NCBI GenBank assembly: GCA_902775075.1
Contig: CACYKX010000010.1
Coordinates: 1 to 64,000 of the forward strand
Direction of reading: 5' to 3'
Length of the DNA stretch: 64,000 bases
Source of the DNA: an uncultured Prevotellaceae bacterium
GTDB lineage: Bacteria; Bacteroidota; Bacteroidia; Bacteroidales; Bacteroidaceae
Within the stretch, counting starts at the first letter, position 1. The number at the start of each line of letters is the position of its first letter. A program made the translations under genes and the position numbers. The notes below the pieces were generated by a model, which ran no database searches, was not told the DNA's origin, and was given only the letters and a program-made list of their open reading frames with translations. Shown here piece after piece: positions 40,325-49,333 of the stretch.

Positions 40325-40336
40325 AATTTGCGAATT

Positions 40337-40537
40337 ATGAGCACATTTCTTCGATTGAAATTTAAGGAAAGAAAAACATTTTTAACGTTGCCTGAAATCA
40401 ACAGGAACCCGCGGAAACAATTAATAAAAGCTCATACAGAATTTGTAATAGAAAGAAAAGGAAGAAAGAGACAAAACGATAGAATTGTAAGACGTAGTTT
40501 ACAAAATCCAAAGAATTATAGCTTCTTTAAAGGATAA
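40337..40537 (+). CDS. Small basic hypothetical protein
   Basis: The 66-residue frame starts MSTFLRLKFKERKTFLTLPE and is rich in Lys/Arg (IERKGRKRQNDRIVRR), with no cysteine, signal peptide or membrane helix. Family unknown. A candidate promoter lies just upstream, giving an almost leaderless message. No Shine-Dalgarno. It could be a small RNA-binding protein or a chance ORF; coding status is uncertain. Confidence 0.4.
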   Translation: MSTFLRLKFKERKTFLTLPEINRNPRKQLIKAHTEFVIERKGRKRQNDRIVRRSLQNPKNYSFFKG

Positions 40538-40581
40538 TTAACCATTTTAACTTGATTGCAACATTAAAAAACAATGATATT

Positions 40582-40612
40582 TTTGTCAACCGAAAATAAT
40601 ATGTTAAATTTG
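40582..40612 (+). promoter_or_regulatory. Consensus Bacteroidetes promoter for fba
   Basis: TTTG at 40582-40585 and TAAATTTG at 40605-40612 are separated by exactly 19 bases, the cleanest match in the window. The predicted start is near 40619, giving a leader of about 45 bases. A strong promoter fits a glycolytic gene. Confidence 0.8.
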
Positions 40613-40663
40613 CAATCGGTTTAGTTTAAACAAGACTATTCATTTTTTAAATATAACAAAATT

Positions 40664-41677
40664 ATGGCAGTTAGTTACAAAGAATTAGGTCTCGTAAATA
40701 CACGCGAGATGTTCAAGAGAGCCGTAAACGGTGGTTATGCAATCCCTGCATTCAACTTCAATAACTTGGAGCAGCTTCAGGCTATCATTGCAGCTTCTTC
40801 AGAGTTGAAGTCACCTGTAATCCTTCAGGTTTCTAAGGGTGCTCGTAATTATGCTAACGCTACACTTCTTCGCTACATGGCAGAAGGTGCTGTAGAGTAT
40901 GCTAAGGAACTTGGTTGCAAGGCTCCTGAAATTGTACTTCACCTTGATCATGGAGATAGCTTCGAGCTTTGCAAGAGCTGTGTAGATATGGGCTTCTCTT
41001 CTGTAATGATCGATGGTTCTGCACTTCCTTATGAGGAGAATATCGCATTGACGAAGAAGGTAGTAGAATATGCTCACGCTCACGATGTAACTGTAGAGGC
41101 TGAGCTTGGTGTCCTCGCTGGTGTTGAGGATGAGGTAGTTGCTGCTGAAAGCCACTACACAAAGCCAGAGGAAGTTATCGACTTCGCTACTCGTACAGGT
41201 TGTGATAGCCTTGCTATCTCTATCGGTACTTCTCACGGTGCTTACAAGTTCACTCCAGAGCAGTGTACTAAGGATCCTAAGACTGGTAAGCTCGTTCCTC
41301 CTCCATTGGCATTTGACGTTCTTGCTGAGATCGAGAAGAAGCTTCCTGGTTTCCCTATCGTTCTTCACGGTTCTTCATCAGTTCCTCAGGAGTATGTTGA
41401 GATTATTAATAAGTTCGGTGGTAAGTTGCCTAACGCTATTGGTATCCCTGAGGATCAGCTCCGTCAGGCTTCTAAGAGCGCTGTTTGCAAGATCAACATC
41501 GACTCTGACTCTCGTTTGGCTTACACAGCTGGTGTTCGTGAGACTTTGGCTCAGCACCCAGACTACTTCGACCCACGTCAGTATGGTAAGGTAGCTCGTC
41601 AGTACATGACTGATATGTACAAGCACAAGATCGTTGACGTCCTTGGTTCAGACAACAAGCTTGCTAACCTCGACTAA
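40664..41677 (+). CDS. fba: Fructose-bisphosphate aldolase, class II
   Basis: The 337-residue zinc aldolase cleaves fructose 1,6-bisphosphate in glycolysis and runs in reverse in gluconeogenesis. Seen: N-terminal AIPAFNFNNLEQLQAII, the catalytic and zinc site HLDHGDSFE, metal-site motifs EAELGVLAG and ISIGTSHGAYKF, and LHGSSSVPQEYV. Codon choice differs from neighbours (many GTA, CTT, CGT and GAC ends), as expected of a very highly expressed gene. It is monocistronic, with its own promoter and the terminator at 41732-41765. Confidence 0.97.
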   Translation: MAVSYKELGLVNTREMFKRAVNGGYAIPAFNFNNLEQLQAIIAASSELKSPVILQVSKGARNYANATLLRYMAEGAVEYAKELGCKAPEIVLHLDHGDSFELCKSCVDMGFSSVMIDGSALPYEENIALTKKVVEYAHAHDVTVEAELGVLAGVEDEVVAAESHYTKPEEVIDFATRTGCDSLAISIGTSHGAYKFTPEQCTKDPKTGKLVPPPLAFDVLAEIEKKLPGFPIVLHGSSSVPQEYVEIINKFGGKLPNAIGIPEDQLRQASKSAVCKINIDSDSRLAYTAGVRETLAQHPDYFDPRQYGKVARQYMTDMYKHKIVDVLGSDNKLANLD

Positions 41678-41698
41678 TTTTTAAAAGATTATGTCATG

Positions 41699-41714
41699 AC
41701 GTGAAAATTCACGT
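41699..41714. repeat. Palindrome ACGTGAAAATTCACGT after fba
   Basis: ACGTGAA and TTCACGT flank AA, a 16-base palindrome (perfect except for the central AA) 22 bases after the fba stop. It could be an mRNA-stabilising 3' hairpin or a binding site; no T-run follows. Confidence 0.45.
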
Positions 41715-41731
41715 TGAGGATAAATAAAAAG

Positions 41732-41765
41732 AAAGGCAGAAATGATGTAAGTCGTTTCTGCCTTT
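41732..41765. terminator. Bidirectional terminator between fba and nnrDE
   Basis: AAAGGCAGAAA at 41732-41742 pairs with TTTCTGCCTTT at 41755-41765. It has A-rich and T-rich flanks, so it can serve both convergent genes. Confidence 0.85.
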
Positions 41766-41787
41766 TATTATTTCTTTAAGGATTAAC

Positions 41788-43305
41788 TTATTCGTTCATT
41801 CTGCGGAAAGCCTGTGGTAGATATGCTATAATATCGCTTGCGATGAGGCTTTCTTTGCCAAGATCTTTTGCGGCTAAGTCTCCGGCAAGTCCGTGCAGAT
41901 ACATACCAACACGACATGCGTCAGCCTCGTTGTATCCTCGTGCTAACAGTGCTGTGATAATACCTGTGAGTACATCGCCACTTCCAGCGGTAGCCATTCC
42001 ACTGTTTCCAGTTGAGTTGAATTCAATATGTCCGTCAGGCATACAGAGTGCAGAGTAATGACCTTTTAGGATGATATATGCCTGTAAATGCTCGGCCATC
42101 TGTTGCGCCCGGTGCAGTCTGTCGTAACACCCATTACTAATAGCTCCAGCAAGTCGGTCAAATTCCTTAGGATGTGGAGTTAGAATGATGCCTTTAGGCA
42201 ACTGTTGTATCCAAGCACGATGATTACCCAATATATTGATAGCGTCAGCATCGATAACTATAGGACATGTAGCTCTACGAATCTGCGAAATAAGAGTGAT
42301 AGCTGTATTCTCCTGCATACCAAGTCCTGGACCTATTGCCATGGCGTTATAAGCCTCAGTGTCTACTGTTTCTGAGAAATAAGTCTCCTCGCGATCAGTC
42401 TGTAAAATAGCCTCTGGAACAGAAATCTGCATAATGTCGTAGTTACGGCGTGGAGTATGCGTATATACTTTTCCGGCACCAGCTCTCAAGCAAGCCTTTG
42501 TGCAAAGAATGGCTGCTCCTGCCATTCCGTAACTACCAGCTATGATCAGTGCCGAGCCCATAGAACCCTTATGTACAAAGTCGCTTCGGCTAAGTATTCT
42601 GGAACGTATATCACTCTCTTCAAGAATGCGATACTGGCAATCTGTGGCTGAAATATATGTCGGTGAGAGACGAATGTCGAGGACTTTCAATCTTCCGATA
42701 TATGCTTGGTTATCAGCCAATAACATAGATAGTTTTTTCTGCTGCAGAGTAAGTGTCAAGTCAGCATGAATGATATTCTGATGAATATTATATGTGTTGT
42801 CTTCACACATCAATCCAGATGGAATGTCAATGCTAACAACCTGTGCAGGACTCTGATTGATATACTTTACCATTGCAGCAAATCCTCCCGCTAATGGCTT
42901 GTTGAGCCCGCTGCCAAAAAGACCATCGATAACTAATGTGTCAGCGGTAAGCTCAGGTGGATCGAAGTTTAAAGTGATTTCAGTAAATGATTTTACCTTT
43001 TTCCCATCGATGAGACGTTGCTTGTTGGCAGCACAATCTTCAGAAAGGTGATTTAGTACATTGAATAAGAAAACACTGACTGAATACCCATCCTCAGCCA
43101 AAATCCGGCTAATAGCCAAAGCATCTCCACCATTGTTTCCTGGGCCCGCAAACACGACAATAGGTGTGCGGTTAGTCCATTCTTCTTCTATAGCACGGGT
43201 TAGAGCTTTTGCGGCTCTTTCCATCAGATCGATGGAAGAAATCGGCTCGTGTTCTATAGTATATTTGTCAAGCTCGTGAATTTGAGCACTCGTAAAAATC
43301 TTCAT
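41788..43305 (-). CDS. nnrD: Bifunctional NAD(P)H-hydrate epimerase/dehydratase
   Basis: 505 residues. The N-terminal YjeF epimerase domain (about 1-215) has AGPGNNGGDALAISRIL and DGLFGSGLNKPL. The C-terminal kinase-like dehydratase domain (about 225-500) has GSYGMAGAAILCTKA, DADAINILG, TPHPKEFDRL and GSGDVLTGIITALLARG. Together they repair damaged NADH/NADPH hydrates (nnrE and nnrD activities). Both active-site regions look intact. The candidate promoter lies so close to the ATG that the mRNA may be nearly leaderless. Confidence 0.95.
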   Translation of the reverse strand: MKIFTSAQIHELDKYTIEHEPISSIDLMERAAKALTRAIEEEWTNRTPIVVFAGPGNNGGDALAISRILAEDGYSVSVFLFNVLNHLSEDCAANKQRLIDGKKVKSFTEITLNFDPPELTADTLVIDGLFGSGLNKPLAGGFAAMVKYINQSPAQVVSIDIPSGLMCEDNTYNIHQNIIHADLTLTLQQKKLSMLLADNQAYIGRLKVLDIRLSPTYISATDCQYRILEESDIRSRILSRSDFVHKGSMGSALIIAGSYGMAGAAILCTKACLRAGAGKVYTHTPRRNYDIMQISVPEAILQTDREETYFSETVDTEAYNAMAIGPGLGMQENTAITLISQIRRATCPIVIDADAINILGNHRAWIQQLPKGIILTPHPKEFDRLAGAISNGCYDRLHRAQQMAEHLQAYIILKGHYSALCMPDGHIEFNSTGNSGMATAGSGDVLTGIITALLARGYNEADACRVGMYLHGLAGDLAAKDLGKESLIASDIIAYLPQAFRRMNE

Positions 43306-43312
43306 ATGAATG

Positions 43313-43320
43313 CAAAAATA
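43313..43320 (-). promoter_or_regulatory. Candidate -7 box for nnrDE
   Basis: TATTTTTG on the minus strand ends only eight bases before the ATG at 43305. If used, transcription would start within a base or two of the start codon. Confidence 0.4.
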
Positions 43321-43337
43321 CGAAATTTACTTAAATC

Positions 43338-43371
43338 TTTGCCCATCGTTGGTATATTTTTAGTAATTTTG
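43338..43371 (+). promoter_or_regulatory. Promoter of the hpt-adk-obgE-pgeF operon
   Basis: TTTG at 43338-43341 and TAATTTTG at 43364-43371 are 22 bases apart. The predicted start is near 43378, 17 bases before the hpt ATG. Confidence 0.6.
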
Positions 43372-43394
43372 CACCAAATATATTTTATCACATC

Positions 43395-43934
43395 ATGAGC
43401 AAAGTTAAAATCAAGGACAAAACCTTTAAGACATTCATTCCGGAGTCTGATATTCAAGAGCGTGTAAAAGCAGTAGCCGAGAAGATTAATAAAGACATGG
43501 ATGGCAAGAACCCATTGCTTCTTGCTGTTCTCAATGGTTCTTTTATCTTTGCAGCTGATTTGATGCGCAATATTACGATTCCTTGTGAAATCTCATTTGT
43601 CAAACTCGCCTCTTATCAAGGTACAACTTCGACAGGTAAGATTAAGGAAGTTATCGGTTTGAACGAAGACCTAGCTGGTCGTACAGTAGTTATAGTAGAA
43701 GATATCGTTGATACTGGTTTTACAATGAAGCGTATGGTGGAGAGCCTAGGTACTCGTAACCCAGAGTCTATTCATATCTGTACATTGTTGCTTAAGCCAG
43801 GTAAACTTCAGGTTCCATTGAATATAGAGTATGCAGCGATGGAGATACCTAATGACTTTATCGTAGGTTATGGTCTTGATTATGATCAGCAAGGTAGAAA
43901 TCTTCGCGATATCTATGTACTTGATGAAGATTAA
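43395..43934 (+). CDS. hpt: Hypoxanthine phosphoribosyltransferase
   Basis: The 179-residue purine-salvage enzyme converts hypoxanthine or guanine plus PRPP to IMP or GMP. The PRPP-binding motif VVIVEDIVDTGFTM and the flexible-loop region (ASYQGTTSTGK) are present, as is the C-terminal VGYGLDYDQQGRNLRDIYVL. adk follows by 27 bases, grouping nucleotide metabolism genes. Confidence 0.95.
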   Translation: MSKVKIKDKTFKTFIPESDIQERVKAVAEKINKDMDGKNPLLLAVLNGSFIFAADLMRNITIPCEISFVKLASYQGTTSTGKIKEVIGLNEDLAGRTVVIVEDIVDTGFTMKRMVESLGTRNPESIHICTLLLKPGKLQVPLNIEYAAMEIPNDFIVGYGLDYDQQGRNLRDIYVLDED

Positions 43935-43961
43935 GCAAATTTACACTTATCTAAAATAATA

Positions 43962-44540
43962 ATGAAGAATATTGTAATTTTCGGTGCTCCAGGTGCTGGT
44001 AAAGGTACACAGAGCGACAAGATGATCGAAAAGTATGGTTTCGGCCATATTTCTACAGGAGATGTGCTCCGTAATGAGATTAAGAATGGTACAGAATTAG
44101 GCAAGACTGCTAAAGGTTATATTGACAACGGTCAGTTGATTCCTGATGCATTGATGGTAGACATCCTTGCAAGCGTATATGATACATTTGGCAAAGAACA
44201 TAAGGGTGTAATCTTTGATGGTTTCCCTCGTACTATCCCACAAGCTGAGGCTCTTAAGAAGATGTTAGCAGAGCGTGGACATAAGGTAGCTGCAATGATC
44301 GAACTTGCTGTGCCAGAGGATGAATTGATGACTCGTCTTATCAATCGTGGTAAGGAAAGTGGTCGTAGCGATGATAATGAAGAGACTATCAAGAAACGTC
44401 TTAACGTTTATCATACACAGACATCACCTTTGATCGACTGGTATGAGAAAGAAGGTATCCATCATCATGTAGAAGGCCTTGGCACTGTAGACGATATCTT
44501 TGGTCGTATCTGTCAGGTTATTGATGCACTTGCTGATTAA
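43962..44540 (+). CDS. adk: Adenylate kinase
   Basis: 192 residues, the short type without a zinc LID insertion. P-loop GAPGAGKGTQ, NMP-binding region (HISTGDVLRNEI) and GFPRTIPQAEAL are present. It interconverts ATP plus AMP with two ADP. Confidence 0.97.
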   Translation: MKNIVIFGAPGAGKGTQSDKMIEKYGFGHISTGDVLRNEIKNGTELGKTAKGYIDNGQLIPDALMVDILASVYDTFGKEHKGVIFDGFPRTIPQAEALKKMLAERGHKVAAMIELAVPEDELMTRLINRGKESGRSDDNEETIKKRLNVYHTQTSPLIDWYEKEGIHHHVEGLGTVDDIFGRICQVIDALAD

Positions 44541-44568
44541 TTTATTTTGAACAATTAAAATTTGATAT

Positions 44569-45753
44569 ATGGCTGTTGAATCCAATTTCGTCGATTACGT
44601 TAAAATCTACTGCCGCTCGGGTAAGGGTGGCCGAGGCTCTATGCACCTTCGCCACGTGAAGTATCAACCAAACGGTGGTCCTGATGGTGGCGATGGCGGT
44701 CATGGAGGCAGCATTTATCTTCGCGGCAACCATAATTATTGGACTTTGCTGCATCTGAAATATCAGCGTCACGTGTATGCCGAGCATGGCGGTAATGGCG
44801 GACGCGATAAATGCCATGGTACCAACGGTAAGGATGTTTATATTGATGTGCCGTGTGGTACCGTGGTTTATAATGCCGAAACGGGTAAGTATGTATGTGA
44901 TGTGACCTACGATGGGCAGGAGGTACTTCTTCTAAAAGGTGGTCGTGGTGGTTTAGGAAACTTCCAGTTCCGTACTTCTACAAACCAGGCTCCGCGATAT
45001 GCACAACCTGGAGAACCTATGGAAGAAATGACGATCATCCTCGAGTTGAAGTTGTTGGCTGATGTGGGTCTGGTAGGATTCCCTAACGCGGGTAAATCTA
45101 CATTGCTATCTTCTGTGTCGAGTGCTCGTCCGAAGATTGCCAATTATCCATTTACTACTTTGGAACCATCGCTCGGCATTGTCGGTTATCATGATAATAA
45201 GTCTTTCGTAATGGCTGATATCCCAGGTATCATCGAAGGTGCCAGTGAGGGTAAAGGTCTTGGACTTAGATTCCTGCGTCATATTGAGCGCAACTCTCTG
45301 TTGCTTTTTATGGTGCCTGGTGATACCGATGATATAAAGCACGACTATGAGGTGCTGTTGAATGAACTGAAGCAATTTAATCCGGAAATGCTTGACAAAC
45401 ATCGTGTACTAGCTGTCACGAAGAGTGATTTGTTGGATGACGAGTTGATTGAGATGCTTCAGGAAACTCTCCCGGATGATCTCCCTGTTGTATTTATTTC
45501 TTCTGTGACGGGTAAGGGTATCGATGAACTGAAAGATGTGTTATGGAGAGAGTTGAATAGCGAGAGTAATAAACTTCAGGAAATCACATCCGAAGATACC
45601 CTCGTACATCGTGATAAAGATATGAATAATTTCCAAGCAGAACTTCATGCAGAAGGTGAAGATGATGATATCGAGTATCTCGATGAGGATGATATCGAAG
45701 ATGCTGACGACTTGGAAGACTTCGAATATGAAGATGTCGATACGGATAAGTAA
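44569..45753 (+). CDS. obgE: Obg GTPase (CgtA/ObgE)
   Basis: 394 residues. The glycine-rich Obg domain at about 1-160 has GRGSMHLRH and [12 protein letters not shown]. The G domain has [29 protein letters not shown] and TKSD in place of the usual NKxD. The C-terminal tail is strongly acidic (Asp/Glu repeats, last 45 residues). Family role: 50S assembly and stringent-response link. The following gene starts 13 bases after the stop; an artefactual in-frame extension of that gene overlaps obgE. Confidence 0.96.
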   Translation: MAVESNFVDYVKIYCRSGKGGRGSMHLRHVKYQPNGGPDGGDGGHGGSIYLRGNHNYWTLLHLKYQRHVYAEHGGNGGRDKCHGTNGKDVYIDVPCGTVVYNAETGKYVCDVTYDGQEVLLLKGGRGGLGNFQFRTSTNQAPRYAQPGEPMEEMTIILELKLLADVGLVGFPNAGKSTLLSSVSSARPKIANYPFTTLEPSLGIVGYHDNKSFVMADIPGIIEGASEGKGLGLRFLRHIERNSLLLFMVPGDTDDIKHDYEVLLNELKQFNPEMLDKHRVLAVTKSDLLDDELIEMLQETLPDDLPVVFISSVTGKGIDELKDVLWRELNSESNKLQEITSEDTLVHRDKDMNNFQAELHAEGEDDDIEYLDEDDIEDADDLEDFEYEDVDTDK

Positions 45754-45766
45754 TCGACATGGCTTT

Positions 45767-46546
45767 ATGACGAAACCTGTTTTAAAATATTTTGACTTAG
45801 GAAATGCAGTAACGGCATTCTCGACGACACGTAAAGGTGGCGAGAGTAGTGGTAGTTACGGTGAATTCAATATTAACTGTTTTTGTGGCGATGATTTGTC
45901 ATGCATCGCAGCAAATCGTAGATCTTTGGCGCAGGTGCTGGGAGTGGATGAGGATCACATTATTCAGTCTCATCAAACTCATGATACTGTGTGCCGAATG
46001 ATTACCAGTAATTACTTTCAATTACCGGTAAGTGCGCGCAAGATTCTTCTTGAAGGGGTGGATTGCGTGATGACAAACGAATTAGGAGTGTGTGTTGGGG
46101 TATCAACAGCAGATTGTATCCCAGTACTATTATATGATGAAAAACATCATGCTGCAGCAGCTGTACATGCAGGATGGCGAGGCACCGTTGCTCGTATCGT
46201 AGAAAAGGCTGTTGTGGAAATGCAGTATGGCTATCAGACTGTCCCTGAAGATATAAAAGCTGTTATCGGACCAGGTATCTCGTTACATGCTTTTGAGGTG
46301 GGACAGGAAGTGTATGATGAATTTGCTCATGCTGGTTTTGATATGAGCAGAATTGCGAAAATGTATAATAAATGGCATATTGATTTGCTTGAATGTAATC
46401 GAATTCAACTTGAATGTGCAGGGGTTACTCCCGCACAAATTTACATGTCAGGTATATGTACATATTCTCAGCCGGAGGAATTCTTCTCTGCTCGACGCTT
46501 GGGAAAGGAATCGGGTAGAATTTTCACCGGTATACTCTTGAAATAA
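45767..46546 (+). CDS. pgeF: Purine nucleoside phosphorylase, laccase-domain (YfiH/PgeF) family
   Basis: 259 residues starting MTKPVLKYFDLGNAV. The YfiH metal-site motifs are STADCIPVLLYD and AAVHAGWRGTVARI. Family members phosphorolyse adenosine and inosine, deaminate adenosine, and help remove misincorporated Ser from peptidoglycan precursors in E. coli. The frame stays open upstream through obgE, but ATG 45767 fits the family N-terminus. Confidence 0.9.
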   Translation: MTKPVLKYFDLGNAVTAFSTTRKGGESSGSYGEFNINCFCGDDLSCIAANRRSLAQVLGVDEDHIIQSHQTHDTVCRMITSNYFQLPVSARKILLEGVDCVMTNELGVCVGVSTADCIPVLLYDEKHHAAAAVHAGWRGTVARIVEKAVVEMQYGYQTVPEDIKAVIGPGISLHAFEVGQEVYDEFAHAGFDMSRIAKMYNKWHIDLLECNRIQLECAGVTPAQIYMSGICTYSQPEEFFSARRLGKESGRIFTGILLK

Positions 46547-46591
46547 TAATTGTTGTGCGAAGATTATTTACTTCGTTATGTTTAACCTCTA

Positions 46592-47791
46592 ATGTTAAAA
46601 CCTTTTGCGAAAATGAAGATGAAAATGCGACAGGTCTTTATGGCGGCAGCTGTCATCGTGACGACATCAGCCTTTGCTCCCGTTAAAGACAATTTCTCTA
46701 CTGCTGAACAGCAGCAGATTAGTATTGCGACGACGGGATTATTCGATCGTAGCAATACCTTTGATATTAATTTTGCCGTTCTTAGTGAACGTGAGTATTG
46801 TTTTCCTTTACCAGTAGGTAAAGCTAAACTTCTGCCTAGTCATATTGTTGAGATAACAACTTCTAAGGGTGATGCTGTAAGGGCAATGTTTGACGGCGTC
46901 GTGCGCTTGTCTCGTAAAGTCGGGAATATGGGTAATGTTATTGTTATCCGTCATGACAATGGAATGGAGACGGTATATGCTAATAATGCACAGAATCTTG
47001 TTGAAGTCGGAAAACATGTGAAGTCTGGTAATACTATAGCTATCGTAGGTGAGAAAAATGGTAAGACCTATTGTGATTTCTCGATTATGATTAATGGTGG
47101 TAAGATAAATCCAGAAACAGTTCTGGACTTAAATAGCCATCGTCTCCGTAAACAGACGCTAACTTGTAAGAGGGTAGGACGTCACGTTCGTGTGTCTGTG
47201 GTTTCTGATGAAAAAAAATCAAAGGCTATGGTAGTTGTTCCTGTAAAACGTAGGACGATTACTAATTTGGATCCTTCTGATGAGGTGGTTAACGACAATG
47301 ATGCGACCTTTAAACTCAATCTTTCTAATATAGAGCGATCACATTGGGCATATCCATTAGCAGGTAGTCATGTGATTAGTCCTTATGGTGGACGGAGAAA
47401 TCATTCCGGTGTTGATGTGAAGACATGTGCCGGTGATAAAATTCTGGCAGCTTTTGATGGCGTTGTTACTCGTTCTGGTTGGTATTTTGGATATGGTAAA
47501 TGTGTTGTTATTAAGCATGCCTATGGTTTTGAAACCCTTTATGGCCATCAATCAAAGAATCTCGTATCCGTAGGACAGAAAGTGAAAGCTGGCGATGTGG
47601 TAGGCCTTACAGGCCGTACTGGTCGCGCTACTACAGAGCATTTGCATTTTGAGGTGCTTTATAAAGGGCATAGAGTTAATCCTGCTATGATATTTGATCA
47701 TGCTAATAAATCTCTACAGCAATCTACACTTACTTTAAATGCAAATGGCAAGTTATCTTCTCAGCGCAATCTTTATGCACAGGGAAAATAA
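46592..47791 (+). CDS. Tandem LytM/M23 peptidase-domain protein
   Basis: 399 residues with an N-terminal signal-like helix (about 13-30, MRQVFMAAAVIVTTSAFA). Residues about 68-175 form a LytM-like domain that has lost the metal ligands (IVIRHDNGMETVYA; CDFSIM where HLHFE is expected). Residues about 252-370 form a complete one: NHSGVD (His271, Asp275), LYGHQ (His319) and EHLHFEV (His350, His352). It is probably a periplasmic peptidoglycan endopeptidase whose first domain is regulatory or binding, an arrangement known in some LytM factors. ATG 46613 is an alternative start. Confidence 0.9.
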   Translation: MLKPFAKMKMKMRQVFMAAAVIVTTSAFAPVKDNFSTAEQQQISIATTGLFDRSNTFDINFAVLSEREYCFPLPVGKAKLLPSHIVEITTSKGDAVRAMFDGVVRLSRKVGNMGNVIVIRHDNGMETVYANNAQNLVEVGKHVKSGNTIAIVGEKNGKTYCDFSIMINGGKINPETVLDLNSHRLRKQTLTCKRVGRHVRVSVVSDEKKSKAMVVVPVKRRTITNLDPSDEVVNDNDATFKLNLSNIERSHWAYPLAGSHVISPYGGRRNHSGVDVKTCAGDKILAAFDGVVTRSGWYFGYGKCVVIKHAYGFETLYGHQSKNLVSVGQKVKAGDVVGLTGRTGRATTEHLHFEVLYKGHRVNPAMIFDHANKSLQQSTLTLNANGKLSSQRNLYAQGK

Positions 47792-47810
47792 TGATATGAT
47801 GTAATGTTAA

Positions 47811-47846
47811 GACCTTTCTTTTTAAGCATGCTTAAAAAGAAAGGTC
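47811..47846. terminator. 36-base perfect palindrome, bidirectional terminator
   Basis: Bases 47811-47828 (GACCTTTCTTTTTAAGCA) are exactly complementary to 47829-47846. It lies between the convergent M23-like gene and the small basic gene and ends in CTTT. Without an unpaired loop in the ideal fold it may also cruciform. Confidence 0.75.
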
Positions 47847-47860
47847 CTTTAGAAAACATT

Positions 47861-48061
47861 TTATTTCTTACGTTGAGATTTTCGGTTGGCTCTCTGCTGA
47901 CGATACTTTGCTTTTTGTCGAGCAGAACCGCTACCGTGTGCTCCCGTAATGTACTTCTTCTTTTTGGCTTTAGTCTTTACCTTATCTTCTTTAGGACCTC
48001 CTTTTGGGGCACTTTTAAAGACAATACCGCCTTCAAGAATTTGATCAAATTCATCTGCCAT
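47861..48061 (-). CDS. Small basic hypothetical protein downstream of the AICAR transformylase
   Basis: The 66-residue protein starts MADEFDQILEGGIVFKSAPK and ends in a strongly basic tail (ARQKAKYRQQRANRKSQRKK). It begins 11 bases after the transformylase stop, so it is cotranscribed. No membrane segment. The acidic head and basic tail suggest nucleic-acid or ribosome binding, but no family is recognised. Confidence 0.65.
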   Translation of the reverse strand: MADEFDQILEGGIVFKSAPKGGPKEDKVKTKAKKKKYITGAHGSGSARQKAKYRQQRANRKSQRKK

Positions 48062-48072
48062 ATAACAGTAGA

Positions 48073-49254
48073 TTAATGGTGGAACAAACGAACACCTGTG
48101 AATGCCATTGCAATGCCATATTTGTCACAGGTTTCGATAACATTATCATCGCGGATGCTGCCTCCTGCCTGTGCAATATATTCTACACCACTCTTATGTG
48201 CACGTTCGATGTTATCACCGAATGGGAAGAATGCGTCACTGCCAAGGGCAACATTTGTATTCTTTGCAATCCATGCTTTCTTCTCTTCGCGTGTCAAAGG
48301 CTCTGGCTTCTCTGTGAAGAACTGTTGCCATGTGCCCTCACGTAATACGTCTTCCCACTCTTCACTAATATATACATTGATGGTATTATCACGATCGGCA
48401 CGTCGGATACCTGGTTTGAAAGGAAGGTTCATTACCTTTGGACACTGACGTAACCACCATTCATCGGCTTTGCTGCCTGCCAGACGAGTGCAGTGGATAC
48501 GGCTCTGTTGACCAGCTCCGATACCAATGGCTTGTCCGTCTTTTACGTAACATACTGAGTTACTTTGAGTATATTTCAAAGTGATGAGACTGATCATCAA
48601 ATCACGGATAGCTTCTTTGCTGAATGTCTTGTTTTGTGTAGGAATATTTTCGAATAGCTTAGGGTCGTTGAGCTTGATCTCGTTGCGTCCCTGTTCGAAA
48701 GTAATTCCATATACCTGTTTATGCTCTACAGGCTCTGGTACATAGTTAGGGTCTATCTTGATGACATTATAGGTACCCTTGCGCTTGTCTTTGAGGATTT
48801 CGAGTGCTTCAGGAGTATAGTCAGGAGCGATGACGCCGTCACTTACTTCTCGCTTGATAAGGCGTGCTGTAGCTTCGTCACAGGTGTCGCTTAAAGCGCA
48901 GAAATCACCATAAGAACACATTCTGTCTGCACCACGTGCACGAGCGTATGCACTCGCTAATGGAGTTAGTTCAAAGTCGATATCATCGACGAAATATATC
49001 TTCTTAAGTGTGTCGCTTAAAGGGAGTCCTACTGCGGCACCGGCAGGAGATACATGTTTGAAACTGGCTGCTGCTGGAAGGCCTGTAGCCTCCTTCAGTT
49101 CCTTTACTAACTGCCAACTGTTTAGTGCGTCCAAGAAATTGATATATCCAGGGCGACCATTTAAAACTTCAACCGGAAGTTCGCCGTTTTCCATATAGAT
49201 ACGTGCTGGCTTCTGGTTTGGATTACATCCATACTTTAGAGCTAATTCTTTCAT
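48073..49254 (-). CDS. purH: Stand-alone AICAR transformylase (PurH N10-formyl transferase part only)
   Basis: 393 residues starting MKELALKYGCNPNQKPARIY. The transformylase signature is intact: catalytic Lys-His in SFKHVSPAGAAVG, then YTQSNSVCYVKDGQAIGIGAGQQSR in blocks. The IMP cyclohydrolase domain of bifunctional PurH is absent. This separate form occurs in Bacteroidales. It makes FAICAR in purine synthesis. A longer start at 49326 is rejected because a -7 promoter box (49282-49289) lies inside that extension. Confidence 0.93.
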   Translation of the reverse strand: MKELALKYGCNPNQKPARIYMENGELPVEVLNGRPGYINFLDALNSWQLVKELKEATGLPAAASFKHVSPAGAAVGLPLSDTLKKIYFVDDIDFELTPLASAYARARGADRMCSYGDFCALSDTCDEATARLIKREVSDGVIAPDYTPEALEILKDKRKGTYNVIKIDPNYVPEPVEHKQVYGITFEQGRNEIKLNDPKLFENIPTQNKTFSKEAIRDLMISLITLKYTQSNSVCYVKDGQAIGIGAGQQSRIHCTRLAGSKADEWWLRQCPKVMNLPFKPGIRRADRDNTINVYISEEWEDVLREGTWQQFFTEKPEPLTREEKKAWIAKNTNVALGSDAFFPFGDNIERAHKSGVEYIAQAGGSIRDDNVIETCDKYGIAMAFTGVRLFHH

Positions 49255-49281
49255 TTTAGGTGGTATAAATAAATCTTTGTG

Positions 49282-49289
49282 CAAATTTA
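49282..49289 (-). promoter_or_regulatory. Candidate -7 box for the AICAR transformylase gene
   Basis: TAAATTTG followed by C on the minus strand. The predicted start near 49275 leaves a 20-base leader before ATG 49254, and so decides the start codon. The -33 element is weak. Confidence 0.55.
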
Positions 49290-49333
49290 CTACTTTTCTT
49301 CGAATTATATGACTAGAAAACTGCAAAAATAGT

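Noticed and set aside
45647..45766. 40-codon N-terminal extension of pgeF inside obgE
   Set aside because: Low-complexity Met/Ser reading of the acidic obgE tail; family start is the ATG at 45767.
48073..49254. Truncated purH pseudogene
   Set aside because: The cyclohydrolase domain is missing, but the transformylase domain is complete with its own promoter and start; stand-alone forms are known in Bacteroidales.
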